From: Liriodendron chinense
Taxonomy: Eukaryota; Streptophyta; Magnoliopsida; Magnoliales; Magnoliaceae
DNA: 64,000 nucleotides
Reading direction: 5' to 3'
NCBI GenBank assembly: GCA_003013855.2
Contig: PVNU02002353.1
Location: forward strand, 930,001 to 994,000
Under the pieces are notes generated by a model. That model ran no database searches. It saw only the letters and a program-made list of their open reading frames with translations, and was not told where the DNA came from. The position numbers and the translations under genes were made by a program. Positions 24,421 to 35,282 of the stretch are shown here, piece by piece (the first letter of the stretch is position 1; each line of letters begins with the position of its first letter).

Positions 24421-24640
24421 AATGCTTTTTAATTTTCAGTTGTAGTTTCTCCACCATAACTCTTGAGACGATATTCTCACTACTACCATTGTCTTTGATC
24501 ACATCACAGACCTTGCCATTCACAGTACACTGCATGCAAAAGATGCTGTGTTGTTGCAGATGCATTTCTTTCCTTAGAGTGTACAGGAGACTTCATATGA
24601 CAAAAGAATTGCTGTGATCTTTGGCCACCCAATTCCCTTA

Positions 24641-25176
24641 GGGCCCGTTTTATAGTTGAGAAATGAAATGAAATGAATGTAAATAAGTAGGATTACTTAC
24701 CTTCCTATTTCCTTAAAAATGCACGTTGTCCCAAAAAGTCTTACATTGTGTAGCGTGATATGTACCAAAATCCTGTGGGCCCCACCACGATGTCTGTGTT
24801 ACATCCACACCATCCATTAATTTTTCCAAATCATTTTAGGGTATGAGCCCAAAAATGAGGCAAATCCAAAGCTCATGTGGTCCACAATAAGAATAATTAT
24901 GTCTACCATTGAACATATTATTGTCTATGGTATGGTCCACTAGATCTTTTATTTTTCTCATTTTTGGACTCATGTCCTAAATGATTTGAAAGGATGAATG
25001 AGCGGTGTGGATATAACACATACATCATGGTGGGGCTCACTAAGTTTTACTTTTAAAAGAGTTTGAAATTTACATCATTTTTAGGTGGAATTCCATTTGT
25101 CTATCAAACAGGTGTATAAATAATCATTATGCGTTTAATTTCATTTCATTTCATTTAGCTCCAATCAAACAGGCCC
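24641..25176. mobile_element. Tourist-like MITE inserted in the Gypsy element, copy 1
   Basis: Starts GGGCCCGTTT and ends AACAGGCCC, flanked by TTA on both sides (24638-24640 and 25177-25179). The ends carry GAAATGAAATGAAATG and the inverse CATTTCATTTCATTT. The interior is the foldback core: GTGGGCCCCACCACGATG near 24776 and its inverse with GGTGTGGATATAACAC near 25003. Size is 536 bases, with no coding capacity. It interrupts the Gypsy region between protease and gag, so it is younger than that element. The same insertion is at 52101-52636. Confidence 0.75.
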
Positions 25177-26410
25177 TTAATTTCCTTCTTCATCGACAAC
25201 CGGTTCCGTTTCATCAACTTTCGAATCCCCTCCCACATCTTCAACGCCCCCATCATTGATGGCTAAGTGGGCTATTTGGTGTTGAGCACACATTATGTAG
25301 AAGTGACCTGACTGGTCCCATCAAAAGCAAAGGTCTAGCCTCGGCTGACCACAAGGGTTCAAAATTCTGCTCGGGTCCACCGTTATTGTCGCTGCTTATT
25401 GGAGCCTTAAAGAGCCACTCCCCATCTCATGGTTTGCGATTGTAAGAGGTTGAGGACTCCCTTATTGGTTCCTTCCCCTTGGCCAGCGTTGCACTTAGTG
25501 TAGGGCCCGTCGTAGGAGCCCGCATCAGATGGTAGGTTTGAACATTGACCCTCTTAAGTTGAGTTTCAGACTTGGTGCCCAGCTTGATTGGTTCATCAAC
25601 TGTTCAGACCAGATGCATCTAAACCCGCGATCGTGGATTGGCAACTGCAAACCACTGATGAACTGCACAACCTGCTTACAGTTTGCACTAAATCATTCTA
25701 CGACGCCAATCACTGGGACTCCTAGGTGTACTCCTGCACCGGCTGATTCCCTTGTTGGATGTTCTAGTATTGTTGAAACAATACCTGATTATAGTCGCAT
25801 GGTAAGAACAACAAACGTAGGAGACACTTCATCTGCTGCCATGATCAGATGGGCATCTTCATCTGTTGAGTTCGTGCAAACTGAACTTGATCCCAAGCAC
25901 TACCCTTCAGCTTGTAAGCGACTAGTTTCACATTCTTATTTTTGGTATGTCCATATAGTCAAAGAATCCATTGCATTCTGCTAGCCAATCTAAGAATTCT
26001 TTAATATGTAATTGGTTGTTAAAGTTCAAGAGGTGGCCTTAATATTAAAATCCCGATCTCCTCGATCTCCCTGTTCATCTCTTTGTACGAGCTGATGTAA
26101 AACCGCATCATCGACTTCTTCATCACTGGAACTAATGTCATTGGGCATAACACTAAGATTCACTGCTAGTAGTGCTACGCGAACTGTGTGATTTCGTGGC
26201 CCAGTAATCACTGGAAGTTGATCGTTGCCCTAGACATAGGGTGGAGTTAGTGCTTCTATAACATGGTTAAGGGTATCCTACAACCCTTTTATGGCTAACC
26301 GATTCTCTCTCTAGAAAGGTTCTATCCTTTAGCATAAATAAAGGATCCCTAGATAATCACCCAAGGGATTGTTGTCCATACCTTTGTTAGTTGCCATCAA
26401 TCTGAGGGAA
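25177..26410 (-). pseudogene. Ty3/Gypsy gag remnant, copy 1
   Basis: Occupies the gag position between the primer-binding site (26415-26429) and protease on the minus strand. Near 25280-25330 the minus strand reads like a CCHC zinc knuckle (CF, then DQSGHFYIMC) with the second Cys codon turned into a stop. Flanking sequence encodes acidic and basic stretches in broken frames. The 151-residue plus-strand frame at 25529-25984 is antisense and not a gene. The TAT element entered the partner copy at the position equal to 26277|26278. Confidence 0.55.
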
Positions 26411-26414
26411 AGTT

Positions 26415-26429
26415 GTCACTCTGATACCA
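26415..26429 (-). other. Gypsy primer-binding site (initiator Met tRNA)
   Basis: The minus strand reads TGGTATCAGAGTGAC, the usual initiator-Met tRNA site of many plant Ty3/Gypsy elements. It lies 2 bases inside the LTR at 26432-26915 and fixes the element's orientation as minus. Confidence 0.75.
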
Positions 26430-26431
26430 CT

Positions 26432-26915
26432 TGATGAAGAGAAGGACGTGATGAGGTCGATCACAATCTTCCTCAAAGGATAACTACCTTAAATCCACAA
26501 GGGCTTCCTCGAATTCAAGAGATAAAGAACGACAAAAGTCGGCTTTGATTGAAGATAATAATAGAGTTAACCCTAACGACAAATCTAAAAAGTGTTTAAA
26601 TACCCTTAATTAGCAACCCTAGAGTGTAATTAAGAACCCATCTAATCAAATAAGGAAACAAAACAAAAAATTGCACAAAAGGTCAGGCGACTGACACGAG
26701 CCTTCAAGCGACCAATGGAGCTTGGTTGAGCAACTGAAATACCCCAAAAGTGTCCAGAGAACAAACTAGGATCTTCGAGGTGGTTTCAGGCGATTGACGA
26801 GATTGGTCGGTCAACCGAAGAGACCCAAAATCATCCAGTGAGCAATCTGGATTTGTCTCAATTTCGATTGACCGATTAGGTCGGTCGGTCAGTTGACTGA
26901 ACTATACTCGTTTTA
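26432..26915 (-). mobile_element. Ty3/Gypsy LTR
   Basis: A 484-base LTR read on the minus strand. It ends in ...TTCATCA next to the primer-binding site. Its start (TAAAACGAGTATAGTTC) aligns with TGAAACCAGCATGGTTC, which follows the pol stop at 21255. A TATA-like TATTTAAACAC lies near 26593. Upstream of it, at about 26690-26900, are iterated GGTCGGTC and CGATTGACCGATT motifs. Internal Gypsy sequence lies on both sides, which is unusual. Only about 21 bases of the opposite LTR survive at 21234-21255. Confidence 0.65.
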
Positions 26916-27010
26916 GTTGCTTTCTCTTGGACTCCTTACTTCAATCCATCCTAGTCATGAATGTATTCGCGACTCATTCTAACGTCATATTTGTCTGTTT
27001 TGGAGAGGGT
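26916..27010 (-). pseudogene. Second Gypsy pol 3' end abutting the LTR
   Basis: The plus strand GTTGCTTTCTCTTGGACTCC and the following ~80 bases match 21256-21335, the end of the Gypsy integrase frame and polypurine region. Another copy of the element's 3' end therefore directly adjoins this LTR. Confidence 0.55.
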
Positions 27011-28012
27011 AGGCCAATTTACTAGTTATATATCAACCTCATTCTTGGGCTTGAGCACCAATAATGTGTTAACTTTCTAACAGATGGGCTGGATCTCATA
27101 CCTACGTTCCATAATGATAAATATGTTACACGTAAATGAATTATATTGCACGCGTTCCTGGACTTAAGAATTCTAATCTTGAGAAGCCACATAGGAGCAG
27201 CTTTCCTAAAACCACCACTTTCAGTACTGTGGGGTCCATTGTGATGATCGTGTGACATCCACTCCATTCATCCGTTTCGGCATATGGTGTTAATGTATGA
27301 CTAAAAATTTGACGTAGATACAAGACTTAAATGGGCCACACTATAGAAAAACGGTTGGGATCAAATGCTCACCATTGAAACCTTCGTTGGGATTTTTTTT
27401 TTTCTTATGCATATTTACAAACCGTGCACTTTCTCATATAAGCAATTCTCGGAATTGTTTCTTGATAATCAATTCTATAAGGTGTTAGATGCAACACCAA
27501 GCAAGCCCCAAGTGAGAAGTGAAACACTTTTCTCATTATGGCTGCTCTTTTACTCATAGTGGGACATTTCACCATACTGGGTTCGTCGTCACCATAGTCT
27601 TACCAAAATTAATTAGGCTGGCTGTATGAATCCTTTCCGTGTCATCTTGTTCGGATACAGAACTCCCACAATCAATAGCTTATGTTATTTATGAAAATCG
27701 TCAGGGGATAATTATTACTTTATCTTTTCTGTCTTCGATCTAGTCAAACAAATCTTTATAATGAAATCATGTTCTTCTCTTTTATCATATTTGTTCACAA
27801 TTGTGAGCCGATGTATATGTACTTTTTTTAAAAGCATCTTAGGCAATAATTCATACAATTTCACTGAGATTCACCAAATCTGTAAACTTGAGAATAGAGA
27901 TTTCTACAGTTTTCAATCTAGTTTTGGTTTAAGATACAAATTGTGAGGAGAACTCCAGATTAGGACGGTCTGCTATCATCTCTTCAATGACTGATAGTTT
28001 CATGTAAATGCA
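27011..28012. other. Repeat-derived DNA and 3' flank of small gene P3
   Basis: 27220-27340 holds a foldback-repeat piece with a TGTGACATCCACTCCATTC block. From about 27690 the sequence is related to the 3' flank of P2 (16890-17170), marking the end of the paralogous unit. No credible gene. Confidence 0.45.
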
Positions 28013-28167
28013 ATGAAAACGAAGGAGAAAGATAAACAACTCTCAAAACTATACATATATCTAATACTAATGACCACCTTGAAAAAACGAAAGGACCATA
28101 TGTGGCACTCATCAATCCTTATTAGGGAATTGGTATATTGTGCTCCAAAAACAACATCCGAATTTCA

Positions 28168-28437
28168 TCATGGCTTCGGAGGAACAGTCCCTTTGTCTCC
28201 CTCATTTGATCCAATAGCTGCTAGTGACAGAGCTCTTGATCGATTTGTAAACCTAGTACTCGTTGCTAAGCGTTCATGGCTAGACCGGACACTGAATGTT
28301 TGTTTGCCTCTGTCGTCCAAACTGATGGAGTTTCCTCTGCTTGCGAAACTGATGACCATGCCACGAACTGTATTGTGCATTGTGGAGTATGCCCCCACCG
28401 ATGTCTTCCTTAGAAGGCTAACCACCGCACTCGCCAT
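28168..28437 (-). CDS. Small hypothetical protein, copy P3
   Basis: An 89-residue minus-strand frame starting MASAVVSLLRKTSVGAYST and ending GSNEGDKGTVPPKP. It aligns along its length with P2 and keeps the SLDDxGxQT block, although DDGGEQ has become DDRGKQ. A GCAG acceptor lies just upstream of the start, and the matching leader intron is 28443-28966. The TATA position reads GTATTTAAG on the minus strand (near 29070), weaker than in P1, P2 and P4. No recognised domain. Compared with P2, amino-acid changes are frequent, which suggests relaxed constraint or a non-coding role. Confidence 0.4.
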   Translation of the reverse strand: MASAVVSLLRKTSVGAYSTMHNTVRGMVISFASRGNSISLDDRGKQTFSVRSSHERLATSTRFTNRSRALSLAAIGSNEGDKGTVPPKP

Positions 28438-28442
28438 TTACC

Positions 28443-28966
28443 CTGCATTACAACCACTCACATTAGAACAAGAAAAATAAGAAAAAAATATGTTGGTATT
28501 ATGAGATTTAATATATATAATAGTGCTGTAGTGCTGACTAAGAAGGTGGCAGTCGATGCTGTTTCCACGGTACATATGGCCCATGCATTTGTCTGATTAA
28601 CCATGTGGATGTTCATGGGAACATGGGACAACTATTCAACCTTTATGATCCTGAACACCGGACTGGTTTGCTTCTCAATATGCAGGGCTTGGGAAAATCA
28701 GCGGGCTTGCAAATAGATGATTGGAACAAAACAATGGTTTATAATCACTGATCAAGCTCCATTGATTGGACCGAGGAAATTATCTAATGGGTTCGATTAT
28801 GTGACATGGCCCATCAACAAAAAGCTTCCTTTTCTTAATCTTGCACTTCATCGAACCATAACCATGTATCATTTTCAATGGTTGCGTGGGACTGATCTAC
28901 CGCAAAAACAAGCTTAAAAGATAAAAAGATGGGAGAAAAGAGAAAAGAGAAAAAGCTGAGAAATAC
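28443..28966 (-). other. Leader intron of small gene P3
   Basis: Minus-strand donor AAG|GTATTT at 28966 and acceptor TGCAG ending at 28443; 524 bases. Position and length correspond to the P1 and P2 introns. Confidence 0.4.
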
Positions 28967-29139
28967 CTTCATTAAGGAACGAGACTTGAAAAGAAAACGC
29001 TGAGATCGAGATGAAGAAGAACCGACTCAAATGCCTGCAATGGAAAAGTTAAAGAAATGCTCTTCTTAAATACACATTTCAAACTACAACTTGGCTAATA
29101 TAATATAATTTAATATAATACAATATAATAGAGTGTAGT

Positions 29140-30899
29140 ATAATGAGCCTTGCTAAGCCCACACGCGGGTGCAATCGAGCTCATGCAAACGCCAGACATG
29201 TGCCAACATGGCATGGACGATCCTAGATCCAATCCATCTATCCGAAGGGAACGACTATTGTGATTCCCTATCCAAAGAATCAGCTTGATCGACTGGTCAG
29301 ATGGGCCATAGTTTGAAAATAATGTACGGCTCTGAAAAACTCAACTGAAAAGTTCTAACCAATCCCCCTGTTTCCAATATTTGGACTCAAATTCTGAGTG
29401 GACCACATTCCCTACCTGTCAAAGGTCGGACGGACCTGATCAATGGATTAGATCTCGCACCTCTCATAGCTCCATTAGTGCTCATGGATGGCCCATGCAC
29501 CGAAAACTTCACATATTGGAACATCGCAGCCATTTAATCTTTATCGATTATTGTATATTCTTTCTTAACTATCTACGTGCTGTAGTCTGATTGAAGATTA
29601 GGATTTTCCAATCTATGAAAGGGAGATGTTCGATGCATGGGCCTTATGAAGGGGGCCCATCATATCAACGGTTAACATTGGATCCATGGATCATGGCCCC
29701 ACTTACACAACCAGCTGAGCTCTCTGCGAATAAGGTCATGCCAAGAGTGCAAAACATATTCCAACCTCAGATATCTGGTGGACCACACTTTAAAATTGTT
29801 AAGTTCGGAACTCATAAGGGCAGTTCCGTAATTTAAAGTATCAATGACTCAATTCAGTAATTAAAAGATTGAATGAGGGTAGTTTTCGAATAATGATCCA
29901 CTTTGTTAGATTCTACGGTCAAAATCATTTTTTTTTTTCATTGCCGCGTCCATAGATCAAAAGCTGAGACGACAAAGAAGAAGAGAAAACAAACTACGGC
30001 TGCCTACCCTTCAACACATGTTTTAAGACCTTGGTGTTGCGTGAGGGATGGGGCCCATCATGTCAACGGTTAACTTTCCATGTCGAAATGCCCTCTTTCT
30101 ACTACTCATGAGCCATGGGTTGGAATCCGAGTGCAAAGCTTAGTCAAAGCACGTGTATGCGGTGGTGAACGAAACATTTTTGCAAGTACGGAAGTGCATA
30201 CTGGCAATTCTGTAATTAAAATGTTAATGCGCGTAGTTTTGGAATGATGATACATTCGTCAAATTAAAACTCAGCGGTAGATATTTACATGGTCTTACAC
30301 TTGGAAAGATCAACCGACCGTTCAACACATGTTTTAAGACCGCGACTCGGTCACTCTTAAGCTGAGTCGTACCTACCGAGTCAGGTTGAGTTGGTCCTAT
30401 GGGGTCTACCGTGCAGTAATCTATACCATTGGTCTGTTGACTCACATCTCAGGTGGCTAGGATCTACTAGAAAAAATCCCCACTATTGATGGCTAGGATA
30501 TTGTTGCCTGGATTATGGTAATTATTTGGAGACAGTGAACTTCCGCTAGGTAAATAAAAATAAATAAATAAACTCGTGTAACTGTGGTAAGTCATCTTCC
30601 ATCCATGTGGCATATTAACGTAGGTGAATTTAGCCAGTCTAAATGCAGTTCTCATTCTGATGGAGAATGTCCTGAAAATTTCACTAACTAAACAGTGATC
30701 ACGATGTGGTATCTTCGTCTAGTTCTGATCGCTATCATTTTATTTTCTTTTGACACGGTTTGGCTAGTGACCCAACACCAACCATCTAGCAGGTGTTGGG
30801 GGTCACCGCCCAACCGGCGTCCTTTTCTTTTCAATGCATGACTACTTGATGGCCGCTGCACATGTTCTTTTTTCACCGCCCAACCCACCTACTTGATGG
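29140..30899. other. Upstream region of P3 and repeat-derived DNA
   Basis: 29140-29560 is paralogous to the P2 upstream region (18290-18690). Near 29600-30130 a GGGGCCCATCATGTCAACGGTTAA-type block occurs twice (around 29650 and 30050). 30310-30420 repeats the GCGACTCGGTC and AAGCTGAGTCGTACC blocks also found near 20910 and 40860. No gene is seen. Confidence 0.4.
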
Positions 30900-30967
30900 T
30901 GACACCCACGAACGCACCCATGAACGCAGAGCCGTGTGAGCAGGTGGGTGCGTTCGTGGATGTCATC
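30900..30967. repeat. Inverted repeat able to form a long hairpin
   Basis: The left arm GACACCCACGAACGCACCC and the right arm GGGTGCGTTCGTGGATGTC are nearly perfect inverse copies (18 of 19 pairs) separated by about 28 bases. It may be the remnant of a foldback element or a source of hairpin RNA. No transcript evidence exists in the sequence. Confidence 0.6.
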
Positions 30968-31111
30968 CCAACGGCAGTATCTGCTGAGGATAATGAGGCT
31001 CTCTAGTGGAGCCTTCTAGGGAAGAAGCAAAGAAAGTGGTGAACTCGCTGCCAAAAGATTCTGCTCGAGGTCCATATGGGTTTGCAGGAGTCCTTTTCTC
31101 CGGATTTTTGG

Positions 31112-31311
31112 GACATTGTGGGTAGAGGAATCCGGATCCTCTGTTCTATCCGAACAGAGAACCTCTGCTTGCGCCTCTATGATTGGTCCAGCTCTGACTG
31201 ACTGTGTCAGAACTGGCTAGCTCTGACACAGTTAGTCCGAGCTGGACCAATCGCAAAGGAGGAAAACAGGATTCCTCTACTCGGATAAAGCAGAGGATCC
31301 AGATTCTGGGC
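31112..31311. mobile_element. Foldback (inverted-repeat) element
   Basis: The two halves are approximate inverse copies. AGAGGAATCCGGATCCTCTG at the left pairs with CAGAGGATCC and AGGATTCCTCTACTCGG at the right. Near the centre TTGGTCCAGCTCTGACT pairs with AGTCCGAGCTGGACCAA. Length is about 200 bases with no coding content. No clear target duplication was found. It directly abuts the Copia LTR at 31321. Confidence 0.55.
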
Positions 31312-31320
31312 AAAGATGTG

Positions 31321-31874
31321 TGTTGGTGGAGCCTTTAATTTGAACACATATAGGGGTTTTGAGTGATGGAAACTTCCTCCAATTATGTAGATTGATCTTT
31401 GGACAATTTCAAGCAAGTTCAGGTGCCCAAACATTGAGGTTCGGGTGACTGAGATTATTCTAGAATTATGACAAAACTCTTTGGACATTTTTGAGGCAGT
31501 TCAGGTGACTGAACCCCTAGTGCGACCGACAGTTTCTGCAGTTTTATGCGTTTTTGTGCTAATTGTTTCTATTTTTGATTATTGACTATAAAAGCGGGTG
31601 TAATAGGGAATTAGGGTATCTAAGACGTTTCTAAACGTATTAAGGGTTTTGTTGATAGAGTTTTTGTGAGAAAGATCTTGGGTTTTATTTTAGGTGCTTT
31701 GTTCAGGTTGTCCATCTCTTGTACTTCTGGTTTTATATAGTGATTGCTTTGTGCCATGGTTTTTCCCCGCAAGGGTTTTTCTGCGTAAAATCGGATCGTC
31801 TCTATGTGTGATTGCTTGTGTGTTTGTGGTTTTTTTGTTTGATTCTCCTCTGTACTACCATGAGGTTCCTAACA
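31321..31874 (+). mobile_element. Copia-type 5' LTR of the 31-35 kb element
   Basis: Begins TGTTGGTGG and ends CCTAACA, then a decayed primer-binding site TGATATTAGAGC at 31877 (canonical TGGTATCAGAGC). TATAAAAG lies near 31587 and the same ATTAGGGTATC block as in the 19634-20260 LTR follows it. Upstream, 31400-31530 contains iterated GGTGACTGA and GACCGACAG motifs. Length is 554 bases. Confidence 0.6.
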
Positions 31875-31927
31875 AGTGATATTAGAGCATATGTTAGGTA
31901 ACAGTTCTGAATCTGAAGACAAGCATC

Positions 31928-32168
31928 ATGACATCTAGCATAAAGTTCGACGTGGAGAAATATTTCGACAAAAATAATTTTGAACCGTGAAAGGTGAAGA
32001 TGAAGGCCTTCTAATTCAGCAAGGGCTTGAAGAAGCACTTGGGAAGCGACTGAAATCTATGTAAGAACAAGAATGGAATAAACTCGACGAGAATGCCAAA
32101 ATCTCTATTCAATTGTGTTTAACGGATGATGTCCTCTATAACATCATGAGGGAGAAGATGAATGTGTC
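31928..32168 (+). pseudogene. Copia gag remnant
   Basis: A Met at 31928 opens MTSSIKFDVEKYFDKNNFEP, followed by a stop where Trp is expected, then VKMK and an out-of-frame QQGLEEALGK. This is the N-terminal Copia Gag pattern also seen at 20315. The Gag middle and zinc knuckle are missing or decayed. Confidence 0.65.
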
Positions 32169-32372
32169 ATGGACTCCGGAGCCTTATATCACATGTGTCC
32201 TTATCGGAGCATCTTTGCATTATACAGGGAGTATGAGGGCGGTTCAGTGTTTCTAGGGGATGAGTATACCTGCAAAGTTGTGAAGATTGAATTAGTGCAT
32301 CGATGGGATCGAACAGACCTTGACGGAAGTGAGGTACGTTCCCAGGTTGAAAAAAAAAATGATTTCTCTTGA
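32169..32372 (+). pseudogene. Copia protease remnant
   Basis: The frame reads MDSGALYHMCPYRSIFALY, then EGGSVFLGDEYTCKVV. DSGA is the retropepsin catalytic motif and the rest matches the Copia protease pattern. The active-site Asp is retained, but the flanking Gag and integrase frames are broken, so no functional polyprotein can be made. Confidence 0.75.
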
Positions 32373-33628
32373 TGCACTTTTGGCGATGGGGTGTAAGTTC
32401 AACGATTTTGATTGATTTTACAAGGTTTCAAAGGGGGCTCTTGTTATTATGAAGGGACGACGACATTAAAACATTTATAGGTTGATTGGAAGTACTTCAT
32501 CGGGTAGAGCTGCAGCGATTATAGCAGATTCCACGTCTGCACGTACATGGCATGCACGCTTAAGCCACTTGAGCGATGTGGGCATGAAGGTACTTTCCGA
32601 TCATTATTTGATTATAGTTTTAAGTGTATAGACTTTAGTATGTGCAAGTTTGTATGTAGGGTAAATAGTCTACACAATCATTTAAAACGGAGAAACATGT
32701 ATGTAAAAGGGTGTTTGAGTATGTTCATTAAGATGTATGGGGTCGTCGCCTATAGTTTCTGTTAAGGGTCATCATGGTTTATGTCGTTTATTGATGACTA
32801 TAGTCAAAAGGTATTAGAAAATAAATCCAATGTTTGCACCACATAAGCATTGAAAGACAACGATGGAAAAAACAGTTAGGGCAGAAGTTGAAAGTGTCAA
32901 GAACTGATAACGATGAAAACTTTATTTTAAGGGAATTCAATCGGTATTGTAAGGAAGAATGGATCGTGAGGCACAACACTGCGCCACACACTAGAGCAAA
33001 ATAGTGTGGTAGAGTGAATGAATCAGACTCTCTTGGAGAGAGCCTGATGCATGTTAGGTAATGTTGCGTTGGGCAAAGAGTTATGAACTGAGGCCATTAA
33101 CAAAACTTGTTACTTTATAAATCGGTCGCCTTCTATGGCTATTGATTGTAAGATCTCAAAACAAGTGTGGAGTAGTCATTAGATTAACTACTCAAGTGTG
33201 CGAGTGTTTGGTTGTGAAGCTTACTCTCTTGTACCATTAGTAGAGAGAGATAAGCTAAACCAATGGGCCAGAAATATATCTTTATGGGCTATGGTGATGG
33301 TGTGAAAGGTTACAGACTGTATGACCCTGTTACACGAAAGATCACTTTGAGCCGTGATGTCAGATTTGATGGGGGGTCTTTGTTCCGAAAGGATGTGCTG
33401 AAGGAATCAGAAAAATCAAAGATTATTGACATCCAAATAGACAAAGATGAGATACAGGCCGATACTCAAATGCGTGGAGATATACAAGATCAGGTGGAGC
33501 ACCCACCTGTGCAAAAAAATCTGCCCAGAGATCGCAGGTTATCGGCAAGGTATAGGGATAGCTTGAATGTTACATTCACCCTTATCACGGATGACGAGAT
33601 GGACTCTCTGTACAAGAATGAGACATGA
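32373..33628 (+). pseudogene. Copia integrase remnant
   Basis: Several frames hold pieces of the integrase: a GPRE-like zinc-binding region near 32540-32600 (LKPLERCGHEG), a core fragment near 32930-33010 (REFNRYCKEEWIVRHNTAPHT), and the C-terminal block at 33263-33628 (YIFMGYGDGVKGYRLYDPVTRKITLSRDVRFD). Stops and frameshifts separate them. The complemented block starts its match at 32762, in the middle of this gene. Confidence 0.7.
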
Positions 33629-33639
33629 GAGCTGGCGGA

Positions 33640-34225
33640 GCTTCCTGCGGGCGAAAAAGTGATTGGGTGTAAGTGAATTTTTTGGAAGAAACATGATAGG
33701 TATAAGCTTAGATTGGTGGTGAATGGATATGCTCAGTGATAAGGTATGGACTTTAGTGAGATATTCGCGTTGATTATGAAGCAAGTATCCATCAGGTTCG
33801 TGTTAGCTTTGATTGCCCAACACGACCTTGATCTAAAACACATGGATGTAAAAACAACTTTCCTGCATGGGGAATTGGATTAACGAATTTAAATGACGTA
33901 GCTAGAAGGTAATATAGTAAAAGAGGCAAAGCACAAGGTTTGTAGGTTGATAAGATCGTTATATGGCCTGAAACAGTCAGTCGCCTAGGCAATGGTACAA
34001 GAAATTAGATTCCTTTGTGATGAGTCAGGGTTTTTCCAGGAGAAAGTATGATCACTGTGTCTATTTCAAGACACTGAGTGATGGAAAGTTCATAATACTG
34101 GTGTTTTATGTTAATGACATGCTTATTGCTAGTCATAGAATGTCTAATATTGATGTATTAAAGACTCAACTTTCAGAGACATTCAAGATGAAGGATTTGA
34201 GAGATGCAAAGAGGGTTCTCAGTAT

Positions 34226-34287
<62 letters not shown>

Positions 34288-34356
34288 ATATGAAGAGTAG
34301 GTTGTGGTTGTCTCAAGCTGAATATCTTGGGAATGTATTGGTAAAGTTTGGATAAA
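33640..34356 (+). pseudogene. Copia reverse transcriptase remnant
   Basis: The frame at 34017-34355 carries the RT palm (SQGFSRRKYDHCVYFK, then ILVFYVNDMLIA). The catalytic YVDD is YVND, so one metal-binding Asp is replaced. Earlier RT blocks (33780-34000: HDLDLKHMDVKTTFLHGEL and RSLYGLKQS) are recognisable across frameshifts. A TA microsatellite sits in the coding frame at 34229-34284. Confidence 0.75.
34229..34284. repeat. (TA)n microsatellite inside Copia RT
   Basis: An uninterrupted TA run of about 28 units, in frame with RT as alternating Ile-Tyr. It presumably expanded after the element decayed. Its counterpart in the complemented block is near 6756-6805. Confidence 0.95.
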
Positions 34357-34444
34357 CAAGTCCAAACTGGTCAACATTCCTCACGCGGCTCTTTTCAAGC
34401 TTTCTTCAAAGCAATATCCTAAATCAGATGAAGAAAAGCAGGAT

Positions 34445-34993
34445 ATGTCTCGTGTGCCTTATTCGAGCATAGTGGGCAACTTGATGTATGTTATGGTCTG
34501 GCCGAGATTAGATATTTCACATACAGTCGGTGTTGTGAGAAAATTCATGGCTTACCCATGTAAGCAACATTGGGAAGGTGTGAAATGGCTATTTCGATAT
34601 ATTTGGGATATGCAAGACTACGTCTTAACATTCGCAAAGTCTAAGGATAAGTTTATTGGGTATGTGGATTCAGATTACGCAGGTAGTGTGGGCTGTAGAA
34701 GATGGACTTCAGGTTACTCGTTTGTATTAACGGGTGGAGCGATTAGTTGGATGTACAAGCTTTTGTCGGTGATGGCTCTTTCCACTACTGAAGCTGAGTA
34801 TATGGCAGTGACAGAAGAGTTGAAGGAGGTTGTTTGGTTAAGGGGCATGACAAATCAATTGGGGCTTCGGCAGCAGGCCATGTCGAATAATTGTGATAGC
34901 TCTAGTACTATAAATTTGGCTAAGAATTCTGTTTATCACTCTCATACAGAATACATTGATGTGCGTCTCCATTTTTTTACAACAGGTGCTTGA
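34445..34993 (+). pseudogene. Copia RNase H region
   Basis: A 182-residue frame that reads as the Copia RT C-terminus plus RNase H: PYSSIVGNLMYVMVWPRLDI, GYVDSDYAGSVGCRRWTSGY, ALSTTEAEYMAV. The RNase H acidic residues (D in YVDSDYAG, E in TEAEY) are present. This is the longest intact piece of the element. The canonical RPD is RLD. Homology runs on in another frame to about 35090 (INVKIHTNVNSTDML-like), then stops. Confidence 0.8.
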
Positions 34994-35279
34994 GGAAGGA
35001 AATGTGACTTTAGAAAAGATTCACACTAACGTGAATTCGACGGATATGCTCATCAAGGTGATTCCTGCAGAGAAGTTCAATTTCAAATAGGCTGAACATG
35101 TTGCTGCCTAGGATTGTCTCGGAAGAGTAAAGTGCTTTTGTGCAGGGCCACTTGATAGCAAAAAGTATAGCCCTTACACATGAATTAAACAGGGACATTG
35201 GGAGGAATGTGTGAGGAGGAAACGTCATTCTAAAGCTCAACATGGGAAGGCTGATGACAGGGTGGATTGGGGTTTTCTC
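34994..35279 (+). other. Copia 3' end without LTR
   Basis: Contains the last RNase H codons and a purine-rich tract (GGGAGGAATGTGTGAGGAGG at about 35199-35218), the likely polypurine tract. No 3' LTR follows; LINE sequence begins near 35283. The element is truncated at its 3' side. Confidence 0.45.
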
Positions 35280-35282
35280 AAA

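Larger units (their letters stand above)
14344..26277 (+). repeat. Large direct duplication, copy 1 (partner 41850-53737)
   Basis: An ordinary same-orientation copy of 41850-53737, colinear at an offset of about 27.5 kb. Scattered substitutions amount to roughly 1-3% by eye, with a few small insertions and deletions. It contains foldback MITEs, small gene P2, a Copia LTR with its gag start, and the minus-strand Gypsy element with its Tourist-like MITE. The right limit (GGGTATC at 26271-26277) is where the partner copy is interrupted by the TAT element. Either two haplotypes were placed in tandem or this is a true recent segmental duplication. Confidence 0.92.

Noticed and set aside
25529..25984. 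151-codon plus-strand ORF, conserved at 52989-53444
   Set aside because: It is antisense to the Gypsy gag region and conserved only because the whole segment is duplicated. The protein has no recognisable features.
34017..34355. Functional Copia reverse transcriptase
   Set aside because: The catalytic YVDD is YVND, a TA microsatellite expands the frame, and upstream gag and integrase are broken.
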